In this document: piece after piece, positions 23,623 to 37,100 of the stretch | How positions within the stretch are numbered: the stretch's first letter is position 1 | How the letters are laid out: the number at the start of each line of letters is the position of its first letter | NCBI RefSeq assembly: GCF_000275845.1 | Contig: NW_006766977.1 | Span: 16,040 to 64,926 of the forward strand | DNA from: Dichomitus squalens LYAD-421 SS1 | Taxonomy: Eukaryota; Basidiomycota; Agaricomycetes; Polyporales; Polyporaceae | DNA: 48,887 nt | Reading direction: 5' to 3' | Program-made: the position numbers and the translations under genes | Notes under the pieces: generated by a model | What the model was told of the DNA's origin: nothing | The model's database searches: none | What the model saw: the letters and a program-made list of their open reading frames with translations, nothing else

Positions 23623-24990
23623 TCAGAACCTCTCCATCGGAGGCGGGTACCCGCGGCCGCCATTGCCATATAGCTGCTTCCCGCTTACGCCACCCACAAG
23701 ACTTGCAGGCGGGCCTCCGTGCGTGTAGTTGCTTGCAGAGTCTTCATCACCGTAATCGGTGCCACCAGCCAGAAGCGGATCCTTGACTTCCCAGACAGTC
23801 GCCTTCGATCCGACGGAGAACTCGAGGTCTTCGCGCTGGATGATAGAAGTTGCGCCCAGTGAGTATCCTGTGTGATGCGCCGAGATGGGATGGATAATTG
23901 AAGAAAACGCACCGTGATGCTATCCCAGTACTTGTAGACCATCATGACGCTAAGCAGCATGCAAAGGGTGAAGAAGAAGAGACCGTCGATGTAGTGCTTG
24001 ATCGCGTCACAGATCGTGACCGAGAAGGCGAAAAGGATGACTTGGGCAACGGTGAAGAAGGCGGTGCCGAAGACTATGTCACCAATAGGCCAACGATCCT
24101 CGAGGGTGCGGAAGACAAGGACGAGCTGGGAGACGATATAGATGACGGTGCAGACAAGCGGCCAGAGAATGTAGACGATCCACAGGCCAATCGGCTTGGC
24201 ATAGTCAAATCCGGCGATCTTCTTGAACGTTGCAATCGCGATGAAGAAGGACACGCCGAATATGACAAGGGTGGATATCCGCAGGAGCTGCAATGCAACT
24301 TGAGCCCAGTCACCTAGGCAGAGATGGCGGCCTTACTAACCCATAGTGACAGAGGCGTGCCATCTTCTGCGAACTGGAAACCGACAAAGCCGTTGATGAG
24401 AAGACAGGTGTATGCGCCAGCAACGAGACCTGTGTAGATTGCGGCAAACCACTGAATATGCCACAGTCGTAGATCAGCGCAGGACGAGAGTGAAATGGTG
24501 GGAGATGACATACGGGATAGCTGACGTTGGCCGAAGGGATGATGCCGGAGTCAAGGAAGATGGCCAAAAGCTCTATTATCGCGTAGAGGTAGAAGAACAT
24601 GAGGATTTCCTTGCGACCTGAACGTAACAGCGATCCCAAACATGTTGAGCGCAACCTAGTTCGGGTATGTCATGTCGAGAGAAAACGCACCGACTGCCGT
24701 GTACTTGCTGCGAATGTGGAAGATCATGATGCCCGTCATGAATATTGCGACAATATGCACGAAACATGTCGCTTCAGACGCATGATCGTAGAGGTAGTTC
24801 CGTGAGACAGAGAGCCACCAGAAGAGACTTGATCACGGTACTCACAAGGCTGGAATATGAGTGTCCCCGATATCTCAACATTCCTGCTGTAGCATGAGGG
24901 CTCGATGCCTTGGCTGGAGCCGATGAGAGGGCAGATGACGAGGGCTGCAGTCTGGCAAATTGCGTCAAAGGAACCAAATTGGATCCCCAT
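23623..24990 (-). CDS. CHS7: Chitin synthase export chaperone CHS7
   Basis: Six exons (24990-24846, 24771-24691, 24617-24514, 24451-24341, 24287-23913, 23835-23623) encode 342 aa, similar to yeast Chs7 (316 aa). Family blocks appear in order: [91 protein letters not shown] and the tail EDLEFSVG. About seven membrane helices are visible. Chs7 resides in the endoplasmic reticulum and is needed for folding and exit of the class IV chitin synthase Chs3. The acceptor of intron 4 lies at TTGCAG rather than an earlier AG because only it restores LWLLRIS. Introns (53-77 nt) are a little longer than in neighbours. Confidence 0.93.
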
Positions 24991-27359
24991 GGCAGAGGGA
25001 GAAGAACGAGAGACTCAGTCGGTCAAGAGAGTGTATGGAGGCCAGGCAGAGTGTGAGGTGTAAGATGCGAGTCGACAAGGGGATGAGATGGGCGGTGGGG
25101 TATGCGGGGAATCCTGTCGGCGTCGAGGTCGTCGTAGCTGATAGCAAGCAACGCTCCTCCCGCCCTCGGCGACTGCCGTGACACTGTGACATTGTGTAAC
25201 CCCGGCCCTCCTCCTCGATCGTATCCATGCCCTGGCTCTCTCGTCGTAGACACATAGACAGTCGGCTCTTAACTATCGCATGCACATCTCTGTTAGCTAG
25301 AGTATAAGGTCTCTCCAATGTGGAGCCGCGTTCGACGCTAGGGCAGGACGCGTGAAAATGCTTTTTCCGCTAGTCTCTGTTGTGGTAACTGCAACGACCT
25401 TGCTTGTGATACATGCTTTAAGCTTGTGACCCTGATCTCCACCGTTCCTGCTGTTCGCTCGCACCATATTTCGGTGCAGTTATTGGTGGGAGATACATGC
25501 ATCAACCTGGCCTCTACCAGGACTGCTGTGCCATACCCCTCTCAATCAAGGTGTACAGGTGCTATGTGCACAAAGACGTCTGAATAGAGTCCCGCTCCAT
25601 CCGACATGTCATGGAAGTAAGCAGGCGGTCTCATTCGAGCTACCAGTCGTCCCTCCTGGCGCAGCGTGGTACAATCTCCGACTCGCGGGCACTTATACCT
25701 AATACGTGCTGGGACAACGAATTGCGGCTCACGGCTCGACAGCCCCATTGATTCTTGCTCCAATGAGTGCTGCTTATCAGATGAACCACGGTAATCCAGT
25801 GCAATCGCGGTTTGCATGATCTAGCTCACCTCTGGTTCGGAGGTTCGGGATGGCAATGCATGTCGTTGCAGTCACAGACGTATGGAAGGGACTAGGTATA
25901 TGTTAACTCGTCAGGTAGACCGCTTCGTTGTGTTCCGAGAAGCAGATGGCAGCACTCCGATTCATGGAGAGAATTGAAGGAGCTGCCGCAATCGCCATGC
26001 AAAACACGCTGGGGTCTGCTAGTCCGCGGTGCGTGTTCCCTTCCTGGGACACCTGATGTGTGATTGAGTACAGCAATATCAATATGTACATAGCAAACCC
26101 ATGCCTTATGCTCGCAGTTCAGGAAGCGCTACGCCCTATGGAATCGGACCGGACCAAAGTTGTCAATAATTATAGCGTGTGCGCAGTGGAGCCTCCATGA
26201 AGGGCGTATCGCAAGACAATAATATTGGCTTCCAACTACGCCGAAGCAGGATAGTGCATATGTGCCGGACCATGTGAAGGACTGCGGTTTCGTCGCCGAC
26301 AAGCACAAAGGCCAGAACAAGCACCGGCGCCCAGCCCTCTCAGGCTGTACGTATGGGCGCCGACTACCATTTGCCTTCGCCTACGCCTCGACAAGACCTT
26401 CGTTGAGCCATATCGAGGAGCTGCGCCGACCGACTCTTGAGATTGGACGTCCAGCAACCTTGCAGGGAAACTTGTTTGAGTCCTCCCAACGAGGGCTAAA
26501 CAAACGCTCCGATGAACGGGCCGCGCGATGATCTACGCTGTACCTTGGCCGTAAGAAGAAAGGAAAAATTAGGGCAGAAGGCGACACCGGCGAGGCCAAA
26601 GCTTCAGCGGGGTCAGCAGAAGAATGCACTGGAAGCTGAGCGCGGCTCAGCTGGTAACGCGGGACGAAACCCATAGAGTAAAGTTCCATCTGCGGATGGA
26701 GATATACTCATTTGCTCGCGACGGAAGATGTTGGCAGGGTAAATATGCAGTTACAATCGATCTGCGCGAAATATGAGAATAACCGTTTGTAGGTGTTGTT
26801 GCTCCCCTCTTGGGCCGCGGACGGCAACGACTCTTCCGCGCGAGGTCCGTCGGAGTGGAGACAGGGTCCGAATGGCGGGCGTCGAGGGGTCAAATGGAAG
26901 CAGTCATTGCGCCGACGTCAGCTTGCAGCACCGCAGGCTCGCCGCTGACGGACGTGAAAATGCGGGCTCGGCGTGTTGGTCTTCAGTGTTCCTGAACAGT
27001 GTCGCCGCCATCAGCCAGTGTGGTGGCAGGTCTGTGTCGTCCATGGGCGTGGCACTGAAGGCGAGAATCACCTGGAGGCCTGCAAGCGCTGTGAGCGGAT
27101 AGCAGATGGCTGGCTGTGGGGATGATCTACTACTCCGCGGGTGAGACAGAGAGGCAAATCCATCCTGCAACCGTCAGTACTGTGCGGTGATTCTTGTTTT
27201 GGCCGGGGTGGGCGCCTGTGAGGGAGGGACGGCACAGGCACGATCTGCGTCTGGATCGGGATCATACGTGGACGAACGGGGGCGGTCCTCTCTCAGATGC
27301 GCCTTGGATCTCAGCCCGATCTGCCCTCACCGTCTCGGCATCTCATCATTAACTGCCTC
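24991..27359. other. Gene-poor tract, left part (CHS7 upstream)
   Basis: The first few hundred bases must contain the CHS7 promoter and 5' UTR. Beyond that I see only short overlapping frames on both strands with no family resemblance, and no TSD-flanked element, simple repeat or RNA gene. Confidence 0.5.
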
Positions 27360-28110
27360 CACTCCTCCAGCGTAGCGCTACTTATGTACATACTTTTCAA
27401 CCACATTCTCGCTCCGTTTCATGTTCCATGCCCATCCACGCTCCTATTGTCCCCGCGAACCCCATGTCTGCATCCGCTCGGCCTTTCCCGCCCTCACACC
27501 ACTCGGTACGCATTCGCTTTTTCCTCGCCCCGCACGGCCATCGGACCGCTCCATCCGGCCTCTTCTCTTGCCACGTCACAGCGCGTCGCAGCCTGCAACA
27601 ATGAAATTGACAGCAATTCCTTGGAAAGTATCCCTCATGGCCCGCTTCCTGTGCGCATATCTCGAAACCAGATAGTTCCTGCTCATCTGTTCGGTCGCCT
27701 GCAAGACGGTGTTACTCTCAACAAATTCCTGCACATGTGACGGAGAAGTCTGTTAGCACCAATCTATCATCACCGTCATCCCGCTTCGCCCGCTGTTGCG
27801 TTCGTCTATTGGAATGTAAGTACTTATCTGACATATCTCAAAGACATCGTGTGATCGCATGACAGGTCCGAGACCCACGATCTTGACTCTGTAGCTCCGG
27901 AGCGCGCGGGACCATGTACCGATGTTGCATTACCATTGTTCCCATTGACAATCATTTCCAACCGCTCTCGTATTGTCCGCAAGTTGCCTACAGCCCTCCC
28001 AACCCCAGCGCTCTGACCATCAATTCCGCTGAGCGCTGCGCCGCCCAATTCCAAGTCTGCTTCAAGCCCAAACGTGGGCCATCTCCGGGACGTCCCCCAC
28101 GACGTGCCAC
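27360..28110 (+). other. Possible unrecognised spliced gene
   Basis: A pyrimidine-rich stretch at 27400-27480 resembles fungal promoter and leader sequence. It is followed by open segments that read like real protein: 27580-27740 (ESIPHGPLPVRISRNQIV and onward) and, after a consensus GTAAGT...CAG interval (27819-27867), about 27868-28017 (SETHDLDSVAPERAGP and onward). I could not connect them into one frame with a confident start, and they match no family I know. This may be a real small gene or chance. Confidence 0.2.
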
Positions 28111-31100
28111 TTTACGATAAACTTATGTCCTCTGTCGCTTCGCCGTCGCAGCTCCATCTTCGCCGCCGCGAACGTAAACTAGACGCCTGCGGGACTAGAC
28201 ATCCGCTTTCCTCGACGCATATACTTACTCATGGGTTCGCTGCGGCAGTTATAGAGTTATCGTCACTGGGCGAGACAAATGGGCGGTACCTGTAATCGCA
28301 TACCTCCCTTCTAACTGGCAACATCCGACACGCCGCTCGCTCCAGCCCTTCTGATGATCGCCTTCGTCGCTCTGGGTATGGTAGCGGCGAAGTGGTGCCA
28401 CTGAGGAGATGGGTGTGGAACATCTGACTCCAGGGAAGGCGTAGCGACGGCACAGGACTCGATTGAGCACCTTTGTCCCCCGCTTACAGCCTCCGCACGC
28501 TCACGCTGATGCCGCGCGCGTGTCGCAGAACACTCGGTATGAGAGCGACATACCATCAATGGGATGCCAGACAACGGCAGACGTCCATTGGGGGTACCAC
28601 GCTGACAAGCGGCACGTTGCGTTGCCACGTATCGGCGAGCGCGCTCCTCTGCATTCAACGCTCGATGTGTGCCTTGTTTGGATGATACACGAAGCCGAAT
28701 TGGAACAAGCAACTCGAAGCTGAAATCACGAAGCCGCCTGCACCGGTCACGCCTTGACCGTTCCAGACACAGACACACGATAACTTGGATGGACAGGATG
28801 GACGGTACCTACTATGTGATATCACCCATCCGTGATACATTCTGCAAATGATCGCCCAGTCGCCGCTGGCGCAAGCGCGTTGTCTGTCCTTGACCCGTGA
28901 GCGATCAGGACACGCAATACGCCCAAGTGTCGCCCGGTCTCCACCAGTCCTCCTTAGCGCAGAACGACAACAACCTGTTCGCAGCCAGCTCCGACAGTCC
29001 CTGGAAGTTCTCTGCTGCGCGTTCGCGAACGGACGGACGTAGCAGCACCCAGCCCCGCGCGACCCTGCATAGAACTGCAGGTACATGATTGACGGGGGTG
29101 TCTGACAATTCTCGTAAGCAGAGCTATAACGACGCCGACGCGCGTACCTCCCAATCAAGCGACGCGGCTTGTGTATGGCCAGCGGCCGTCTTGGTACCGT
29201 TCTCGTCCGGAGCCGGTGAGGTTATTCATCAATACTTGGTTTATCTACGCCAACAGGACTGGAATTACAATAGGACCGCCATCGGCCACGGCATCAACGA
29301 TTAGAGCAATGAGGAAACAGAAGACACCGGCAATCGGGTCTTCCTCTGTCGTTCGCGTTCCGAGCGCGGGGTCCCGGCGTCTGAGGTTAACAGGTTATCT
29401 CATTTACCGTGCCGCAGGAATTGCTGTATTAGTATAACGTTCGCAAGCTCTGATGACGAGTATAGGTGCTAGGTAGTCTGCAAGTACGCGAGATACGTTC
29501 CGACAACGGCCCCTTCTGTCGCTAAGCACACCCAAATGATAGTCTAGATTGGTTTGGAGCTTATTTTGCCTCGTCGCAGGCTGCTGCCGGTAAAGGTACA
29601 GCGACGGAGCATGATCCACATTGATCGTGCGTGGCGCAAGTACTCGTCGGCCGGCGATGTACGAGATAATTGCCATCCTTGATGCGCGCCAAAGCAAGAG
29701 CAGGACGCGAGACTGAATAGCAGGAGCCGATCCGTCACCGCCAAAGTTCTTGGGAGACCTGCTCAGATAGGGAATCGATGACGTTCGACTGGACACATGG
29801 GGCGCAGCGCTGGGACCGTGCCGTGGCCAGGCCCCATGTAGCGCAGACCGTGTTTCGGATTGTGAGTCACTGGACGATGTTGATTTCAGGGTGGCACACA
29901 ACGCGAATAACCGTGCAACGAGGGGGGCACTGCGTAACGCGGGCCTGAGCGGACGCGACAGAGCCGAGGCGCCCAACCGGAGTATCCGTCTACGTGGGCC
30001 TCGAAGAACGACATGGCATTCCCGAAGCTGGCCGACTTTCATCAAGAGTCCGCGCGGCGCGAGCACGATCTCACGATGTTACTTCAGCACGTCGGCAGCG
30101 TTCTACGCCATTTACCGCAAGGAGGAAATGGTCCTGTACTGATCATCGTGGTGGTTTACGCATATCGGCAGTTGCGCGTGCGAGTGGATTTCATTTTGAG
30201 CCGGGAAAGGTTCGATCAGAGGGTAGGAGAGAAGTAGAGTTGGAAAGGAGATAAGTGGTGGGTACAAGAATTCATTCATGTACTTAGGCGCAATGATGAG
30301 CGGGCTCCGCACGAGTGGCAGGGGTGAACGAAGGGCCGCGGCATGGGTAGCTGTAAGTGGTTGGTTGGCATGGGATACGACTGACAAGACAACAAAGGAA
30401 CGGGAGCTGTCTTGGAGAAAGAGCTAAGCAAAAGGGGGTAAGTGTGCACTAGTGAAGGGAGGATAATCAGAAGCCGAAGGAAGCCGGTGGAAGGTTCGAG
30501 GGAGAGGCCGAGGTGTGCGACTGGCTGGGGACGGATGAGGTCAGCCAAGGCAAATCGAAGGCCTGGCGTATACAAGGTTCAAGCACCTCGTCTGCCAGCA
30601 GAACTCGCACAACGGGGCATCGGATGAGCTGACGGGGTCGCATCGGCCAGCCAGCGTGCGCGCAAACGAGGCACAGAGTCCCGAGCAGTGACTTGCGACT
30701 CTCCAGGCGGACAATAATGACTTCGATGACAACCTTCCGACCGCCCATACATCCTCTCCAGACGCCAGACGATCTCCATCCCCCGGCGTCTCCTGCGGTT
30801 AAGTCTCATGCACCAATAAATTCGCCTGTATGTATCCCTTTCTAGGACTTGTCCGAAGTGTCCGGTTCTCGCTCCGGAAGTTGCCTGGACGCCACTTCGC
30901 TTCTACATATGGCAGGCCTCTTGCCATAGAGGGCGACACGGAGGGGCCCGTGACGTTTAGCCGGCTGAACGGGCCACGAGGCTATCATTCCACCCAGCCG
31001 GAACGTGAGTCGCGCGGCCAGAGGCTAAGCAAACATACTATTTGCCGACAACGTAGCACCTGCCCAAGAAAATTACGAGGGGCCAGCGGCCGGGAACAGG

Positions 31101-31900
31101 GAGACGGCCGTCGACATCTATTTTGGCGGGTGAGACGAGGGAAAATGTTAGCAGCCAGATGTCCTCAGTTCGAAGCAGCAGCGGTCGCACAGACGGGTCG
31201 GGACAACGATGAGGGACGCCACCATTTGCACACGCAGACGAGAATCTTCTGGCACAGGCAGATGAAGATAGAAGCGAGTTACGAGAGGCGGTCGACCCAC
31301 GGGCCAGAGCGGCAGATGGAGTATACTTTGTCTTAGCACAGTTGGACAGAGAACACCAACAGAACGCTGCGCTTTCCTCGGTAACACTCCCCAACCTTGC
31401 GGTCTGCATCGCTCGGCGCCTCCATGCGAGGGTGGCAGATGTGCAAGATGCGTCCCAGATTGACCGGAACCCACTCTATCACTCGATTTACTGTCGTATT
31501 ATGCGCGGGAATGCGCATCGGTACCACGCCCACCTGCCTGTTAGGGGACGTCTGCTGAGATAACGTGACTTGGAAGGCCAGAATCGTCCTCGTGGCCTGT
31601 CAGTGGCTGCCGGATTAGGGGGAAAAGGGGGAAAGGCTATGGGGAATCCCCATCTGATGGCAAGGGCGGTGATGGCGGCGGAGGGGAGGGGGCTGCCGGC
31701 CGGAGGAAGGAGAGGAAAAGAGCGATGGGTCGAGTTGTGCGGGGTGCGAAATGGGGGATCTGTGATTGATGGGAGGAGGGGAGAGACATGGCCGGATATG
31801 GGGGGTGGGACGGCCCCTGTGTGTTGTCCGTTTAGCGTTCAGACGCTCTCAAAATTGCGGTTACCGTCTTCCGCTGGATCTCAATGCTCGTCCACTCCGT
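28111..31900. other. Gene-poor tract, right part (cyclin upstream)
   Basis: No frame is convincing. Several 100-220-codon frames exist on both strands at once (for example 29404-30066 minus), as expected by chance in GC-rich DNA, with no domain signature. The last ~100 bp before 32016 are strongly CT-rich, the usual mark of a fungal transcription start region. Confidence 0.5.
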
Positions 31901-32015
31901 TCTTTTTTAAATCCTCTCCTCTCCTCTCCGTCTACGATACGCTTCGACTACCGTACTTATGCTCTCTTCTTATTACTCCCCTTCTCGTCTCCCTCCCTCT
32001 CCCTCTCCTTCTCCA

Positions 32016-34116
32016 ATGTCTACCGCTCCTCTTCTCCCCATCGAACTTGTCCCCCACCTCTCGTCATGGAACGATTGGCGGCCACCAAAGTCTGAGGCTC
32101 CTCTTACTCCTCCGCTCTCCTCGGGCCCCGCAAGACGCATACTGGTATCTCAGGAGCAGGTGCCCACCGTCCTCCCACCCATATCCTACTTTGACAGGAG
32201 TTTCTCGCGACATTCGCCAGGTGCGTACTCGTTCACTCGTCCGAATGCATCTCGTCTCATACAACGTCAAGTGACGCCACCGCCATTGGACGGATATGAC
32301 CAGTGGGACAAGTACGACGCGCCGTCCTACCAGCTGCCTTCCGTACTCGCCCCTCCACGCTCTCTAGAACCGTCTCCCTCCTCATCCCAGTACGAGCCTC
32401 CTGAGGATCCGTTCGTGTCCGCTACGTATACGCTGGACTGGTTCGGCAGCGACTCGCAGCGGTCGTCGGGGTACATCGCGGAGAAGTTCTGTGAGATGAT
32501 CTGTTACCTCTGGTTCTCTACCATCTCTAGCACATCCGCCTCGCCGTCGAAGCGTCATCGTGGCGCGCCCACGCAGCCCGACTCTTTCTCTCCTCACAGT
32601 AATTCCTCGACCGCCAAGTTGCAGTTCTCGGTGTCGCCCGCCTTCGTGCGTTTCATGCAAAAAGTATTGGAGACCACCCAAGTTAGCCATTCGGTCATCG
32701 TCTTATCTCTACACTACATATGCCGCCTCAAGGCGCGTAATCCTTTCACGTCTGGCCAAGCCGGGAGCGAGTACCGGGTGGCGATTGCGGCGCTGATGCT
32801 CGCGAACAAGTTTGTGGACGAGTAAGCGCGTCTTTGTGCCTCCTGCGACGCGTGTGGCTAACGGCGTGTCGTCGCTCACAGCAACACGTACACGAACAAG
32901 ACGTGGTCGGAGGTGTCTGGCATCGAGCTGGGGGAGGTGAACCGGATGGAGCGCGAGTTTCTGCTGGGGCTGGACTTCGACCTCTACGTGAACAAGGCGA
33001 CGTACGAATCGTGGCTGAAGTTCCTGACGGGGCTGGTCATGAACAAGGAGAAGGACTCGAAGCGATGGCAGCGAGCGCGCTGCCCTGCCCGTGCCTCGCA
33101 TCTCCACCGCCCGCCTTGTCACAGACACGCCCACCTAACTCCATCACGTGCTCCGTCACACCGCGCCCGGTCCACCTCCCCCCGCCGCGCCTCCATCTGC
33201 GCCGTCTCCCATCCCGTCCCCGCCCACTACACGCCCCAGCACACTCACTACGCCCAATATACCCCTCCGCCCCCCTCCTACGCCGCCTCCCCCGCCTCCA
33301 CCGACGGCCCCCTCCGATCCAAGCGCACCGCCGCCGACGCCTTCTCCCCCACCTCCGCTTCCTTCTCAGTCGCCCAGCTCCCGCCTGCCCAGGTTCCCAG
33401 GCGCATGCACGGCCTCGCTCTCGACATCCCCCAGCCCACCGCCCATTCCCGCGAGAGCTCCGCTTCCCCCCTCGAGTCTCTTCAGTCCTTCTCCAAGCTC
33501 TCCCTCGGCGCCTCCCCAGTCGATGCCCGTCCCTCTCCGGCCTGGCCTGTCAGGCATGACGAGTACCCGCGTACACTCGTGTCGTCCTATCGCATCGACG
33601 ACCAGCGTCCTCCCATCCAGCCCCAGGTGAGCCATCCGCCTTATTACCCCCAAATCATCCCCAGTCTGACGTTTGATCACTTAGCAATTGTACTTTTACT
33701 CGCTTGCCGGCTCCCCTCTCGAGTACGAGGAGGACCGACGGAATCGCAAGGGGCGCCTTCGGGTGCATCAGGCCCCTCCGCCGTCTGCGCCCGTCTACCA
33801 GTATCCACCCTCCATGCCTATGGTTGTCCAGTCGGCGTCGACCAGCCCGTACGAGGCTCACTCGCACGTGGCCGCCCCACAGCTTGTCCTGCCGCCATTC
33901 TCGGAAGTCTCTCAGGGTTTGCAGCACGTCAATGATGTGCAGGTCACCGAGAGGACACAGCTCCCGCCCATCCACGTCGAGACTCAGCCGCAGCACACCT
34001 CGAGCATTCCTTCAGCGCCGTTTGCGAACGCAGGTCCGCCTGGCGTGCACTTCTACTCTACTTTAACGCCAGACCCAGCCCAACATTATTACAGGGTGCG
34101 TGGGCGGCAGGTATAA
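32016..34116 (+). CDS. Pho85/PCL-type cyclin
   Basis: Three exons (32016-32821, 32882-33626, 33685-34116) encode 660 aa; an in-frame Met at 31959 would add 19 residues. The N-terminus (LPIELVPHLSSW) is followed by a Pro/Ser-rich linker and one cyclin box at ~212-321: FMQKVLETTQVSHSVIVLSLHYI, AIAALMLANKFVDDNTY, then NKTWSEVSGI and NRMEREFLLGLDFDLYV. This is the arrangement of PCL/Pho80-like cyclins that activate the Pho85 (CDK5-like) kinase in nutrient and cell-cycle control. The C-terminal ~300 residues are low-complexity (Pro, Ser, Gln, His), likely disordered. Introns of 60 and 58 nt keep phase. The ~7-kb upstream gap suggests a large regulatory region. The subfamily is inferred; no gene name is given. 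Confidence 0.85.
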
Positions 34117-37100
34117 TTCATCCATGGATGCCACTACCGTAGTATGTGTCACGTTTAGAACACTTCGGCATTGAAACATGGACTTTACAGCAGCAGCACA
34201 TATTCCCTTATTACGCACCGCATCGCATACGTATCACCAGCATTCCATTCATGTCCATCGTCATGTCGCATCGTTCTATCAATTGTGCATTGTAGTTGTG
34301 TAGCAAGTTTGAACTCCGCATTTTCCCAGTCTCCTTCACGCTGCATACATACGAACGTCCCCTCGCCGCCTTGTCGCATATTGTCTTGCCATACAGTGCG
34401 GGACGTTCATCGCTGTTCCTTCGCTGTCCCGCTCTGTGGCACTTCTCTTCCCTCGCACGCTAATGAAATGAAACCAGACAAGACGAATCAGAGTTGCGAA
34501 CAACATTCCTGTCTGAAACGCTGAGCTTCATCATGTGCATGGGGCGCAGTGGAGGGAAGATGCGCGTACCCCATGCGGATCACGCGGATTCGTGCCGCGG
34601 ACCGCGAGCCCAGGTGTGACTGTATAGCAGTTGTGTTGGCGAAGACCCGTCCTGTCGGAGCCCCGGGATGGTGAGCCAAGATGGAGACGCGGCATCAAAC
34701 AGATCGACCCAGTTTTACTTTGTTTATTATAGGTTTGTAAGCGTTCGGAGGCGGGTAAGCTCTGAGCTCTCCCTCGCCGGCGGACAGTCGGGCCTCGGTG
34801 TCAGTTACAGTCAGAGCTGGCGAGCGCGTGGTTCGATTGAGGCTGGGCTGGCTGCCCCCTTGCCTCGCGTGCGTCGGCGCCATCCGCCACTAGACCTGTG
34901 CCTACGCCGCTAATAGCTCGCTAACTCGCAGCTAGCGCAATTCCGGCACACGTAAGTTCACCCGGGCTCGCAGACGGCGTCGACGTGCCTTCGCACTCAA
35001 TGAGCTGCGCTGCGCGCTGTCGGCGATGCCCAGCTCGCCCACATGCAGCGCATACGCCCATCTGCGCCACGACTCCGCGCTTGGCTGCGTGTGCGCGGTC
35101 CGCGATCGACTACGGGCACAACCTCTCAAGCGTACATTCGCATTCCCTCTTGTGCGGTCCCCTCTCAGCGCGCAGCTTGCGACGCATGCATGCTGTTCCT
35201 GCTTACGGGCGGTTTCGGTCGGTCGGCGACCGACCGAGTGCGGATATCCCGAGGAATGCAGGGACACGTCAGTGCGCACCAAGGACGGGGGCCGCGAAAG
35301 GGGCGCGGGGGTTCCAGCTGTCTCTACTGTCCCCGGCAATCTTGAGTCGTCGACTCGAGCGACTTTACCTGACAGCCCCTTCCTTGTTCCGTCCACCTTG
35401 AGGCCGTGACCCAGACCTCCCTACCGCCCCTCGACTAACGGGCTTATTGTCAGCGGCACGCTGGTGACAGCGCGAACGCCAAGTGCCCGCGTAGAACTTA
35501 CGCAAACAGATGATGGTCCATGACGGTGATGGAAGCGAATCAAGTCACGTCCACCATCTGCATCCCAGTGAATGTCCAACAGTACTGCACGCTCGTCACA
35601 CCTTCCGAGCCCGCACTCACCGCCCGGGCAGGTACTGATATCAAGGCGAACGACGCAAGGTCTGGCAGGTGGAAAGATTTGTATCGGAAGGTTGCCTGAT
35701 TGGGGATACGTCAGAGCATCCGCTTTCGGGCTCTGGCGGTGACTCTATACATGTACTGTGCGATGTCCATACGTGCTCCAATAGGCAAGCTATTAGCGTT
35801 GATGGTAGCAGGGCGCACCTCCGCTCTCGCATGAAACCGCAAAAGCACCGGCAGCCAGCCGCCTCGATTCAAGCAGCTTGGGGCTCATCAGGCCAGCCCC
35901 GGGTGTCGGGCACCGTTCGCGATCAGAACATCTGGAGTTCCCCGTCCCTGCGATTATGCTCCATCCTGTTCATCACGTCGCAAGTGCGGATAGACCCGAC
36001 TCCAATCATTGCACCGTTAAGTAACGTTTCTCGTTCACCGCGCGCACGGTAGAGCAATCGCGTATGGGCCTGCGCGCCTGAGCCTGCGGAGCATCGCCGT
36101 CCCTGCAACAACGCTCCATTTTGTGGCGCGTGGCCAAGCGACCCCGATTCATGTAGTCCAGCGGGCGGGGCTGTATACGACGATCATTGGGTCTAACGGC
36201 GAGTCGTTTGCTCCTACTCAGCAAGGCGTGGTGTAACATATATGCGTCAGCCTAGTACGGGCGATATACTCTTGGCCCCATAGCCGACTACATGCCAAGG
36301 CGAGCCCAGCTCCTGAGGCGGATGGGATCTAGAACGATTCTTCAATGCATGACGCGCAGCACGGAGGCGCATACTGGTCTAGGTTCTGAGATGAGCACAT
36401 TGGTAGGTTGTTGCCCGCGATCGCCCACCACCTGCCTAACGGGTGCTGGCGGTGTTCAACGATGACTTCGGATAGGCAGCTGGATGACAGTGCCGATGGG
36501 ACTGAGGCAGTGTCAACATGTCTTCAGTGCACGGTCAAGTTACAGCTGAGCCCACCGTATACATCAATGACATCGGCGTCCACGACTCTTGGACACATCT
36601 CATGGACCCGGAATGTCGTCTAAGAATCGAGCAGTGGATCCCAGGCAGTTGTCTCGATCGCAGAAGTCGGGACGCTTGCCCTCCGGGGACTCGCGGCCGC
36701 GGGGTCGCGAAATCCCCCTGCGGACGTGGCTTTCGACTTGACACACCCTGCACACTATGGCAGCAATAAGATGACGCCACGAGCAAGCTCTACCTGAAGC
36801 CGTGCACGGCACGGAAGGGCCCATCGGGGGAAGACTGGACTTTCACAGCGAACAGCAACGATCAGCAGTCTCCCAGAAGACATGGCACGGTGAGCAGTTG
36901 CCAAACAGCTGGAACAGCACCATGCCGCGGGCACAACAGCTGTCGATGGCGTATAACTGGAACGGTAGACCTCGAACGGGATTTCGCCGGCGAGGCGCTG
37001 TGAAATGTACGTAGAGGGTGGGTGAGGTCGCAGGAGTCGGTCATCTTTACTGGCTTCGCAGCAGGCAGGTCTGCTCGCGAGATGCAATATGGCCGCGCCG

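Noticed and set aside
24310..24654. Separate small gene upstream of CHS7 exon 5
   Set aside because: The frame reads through two CHS7 introns; the spliced CHS7 model explains all conserved blocks.
29404..30066. 220-codon minus-strand frame as a gene
   Set aside because: Overlapping open frames exist on the other strand, composition is Arg/Ser/Ala typical of GC-rich chance frames, and there is no domain.
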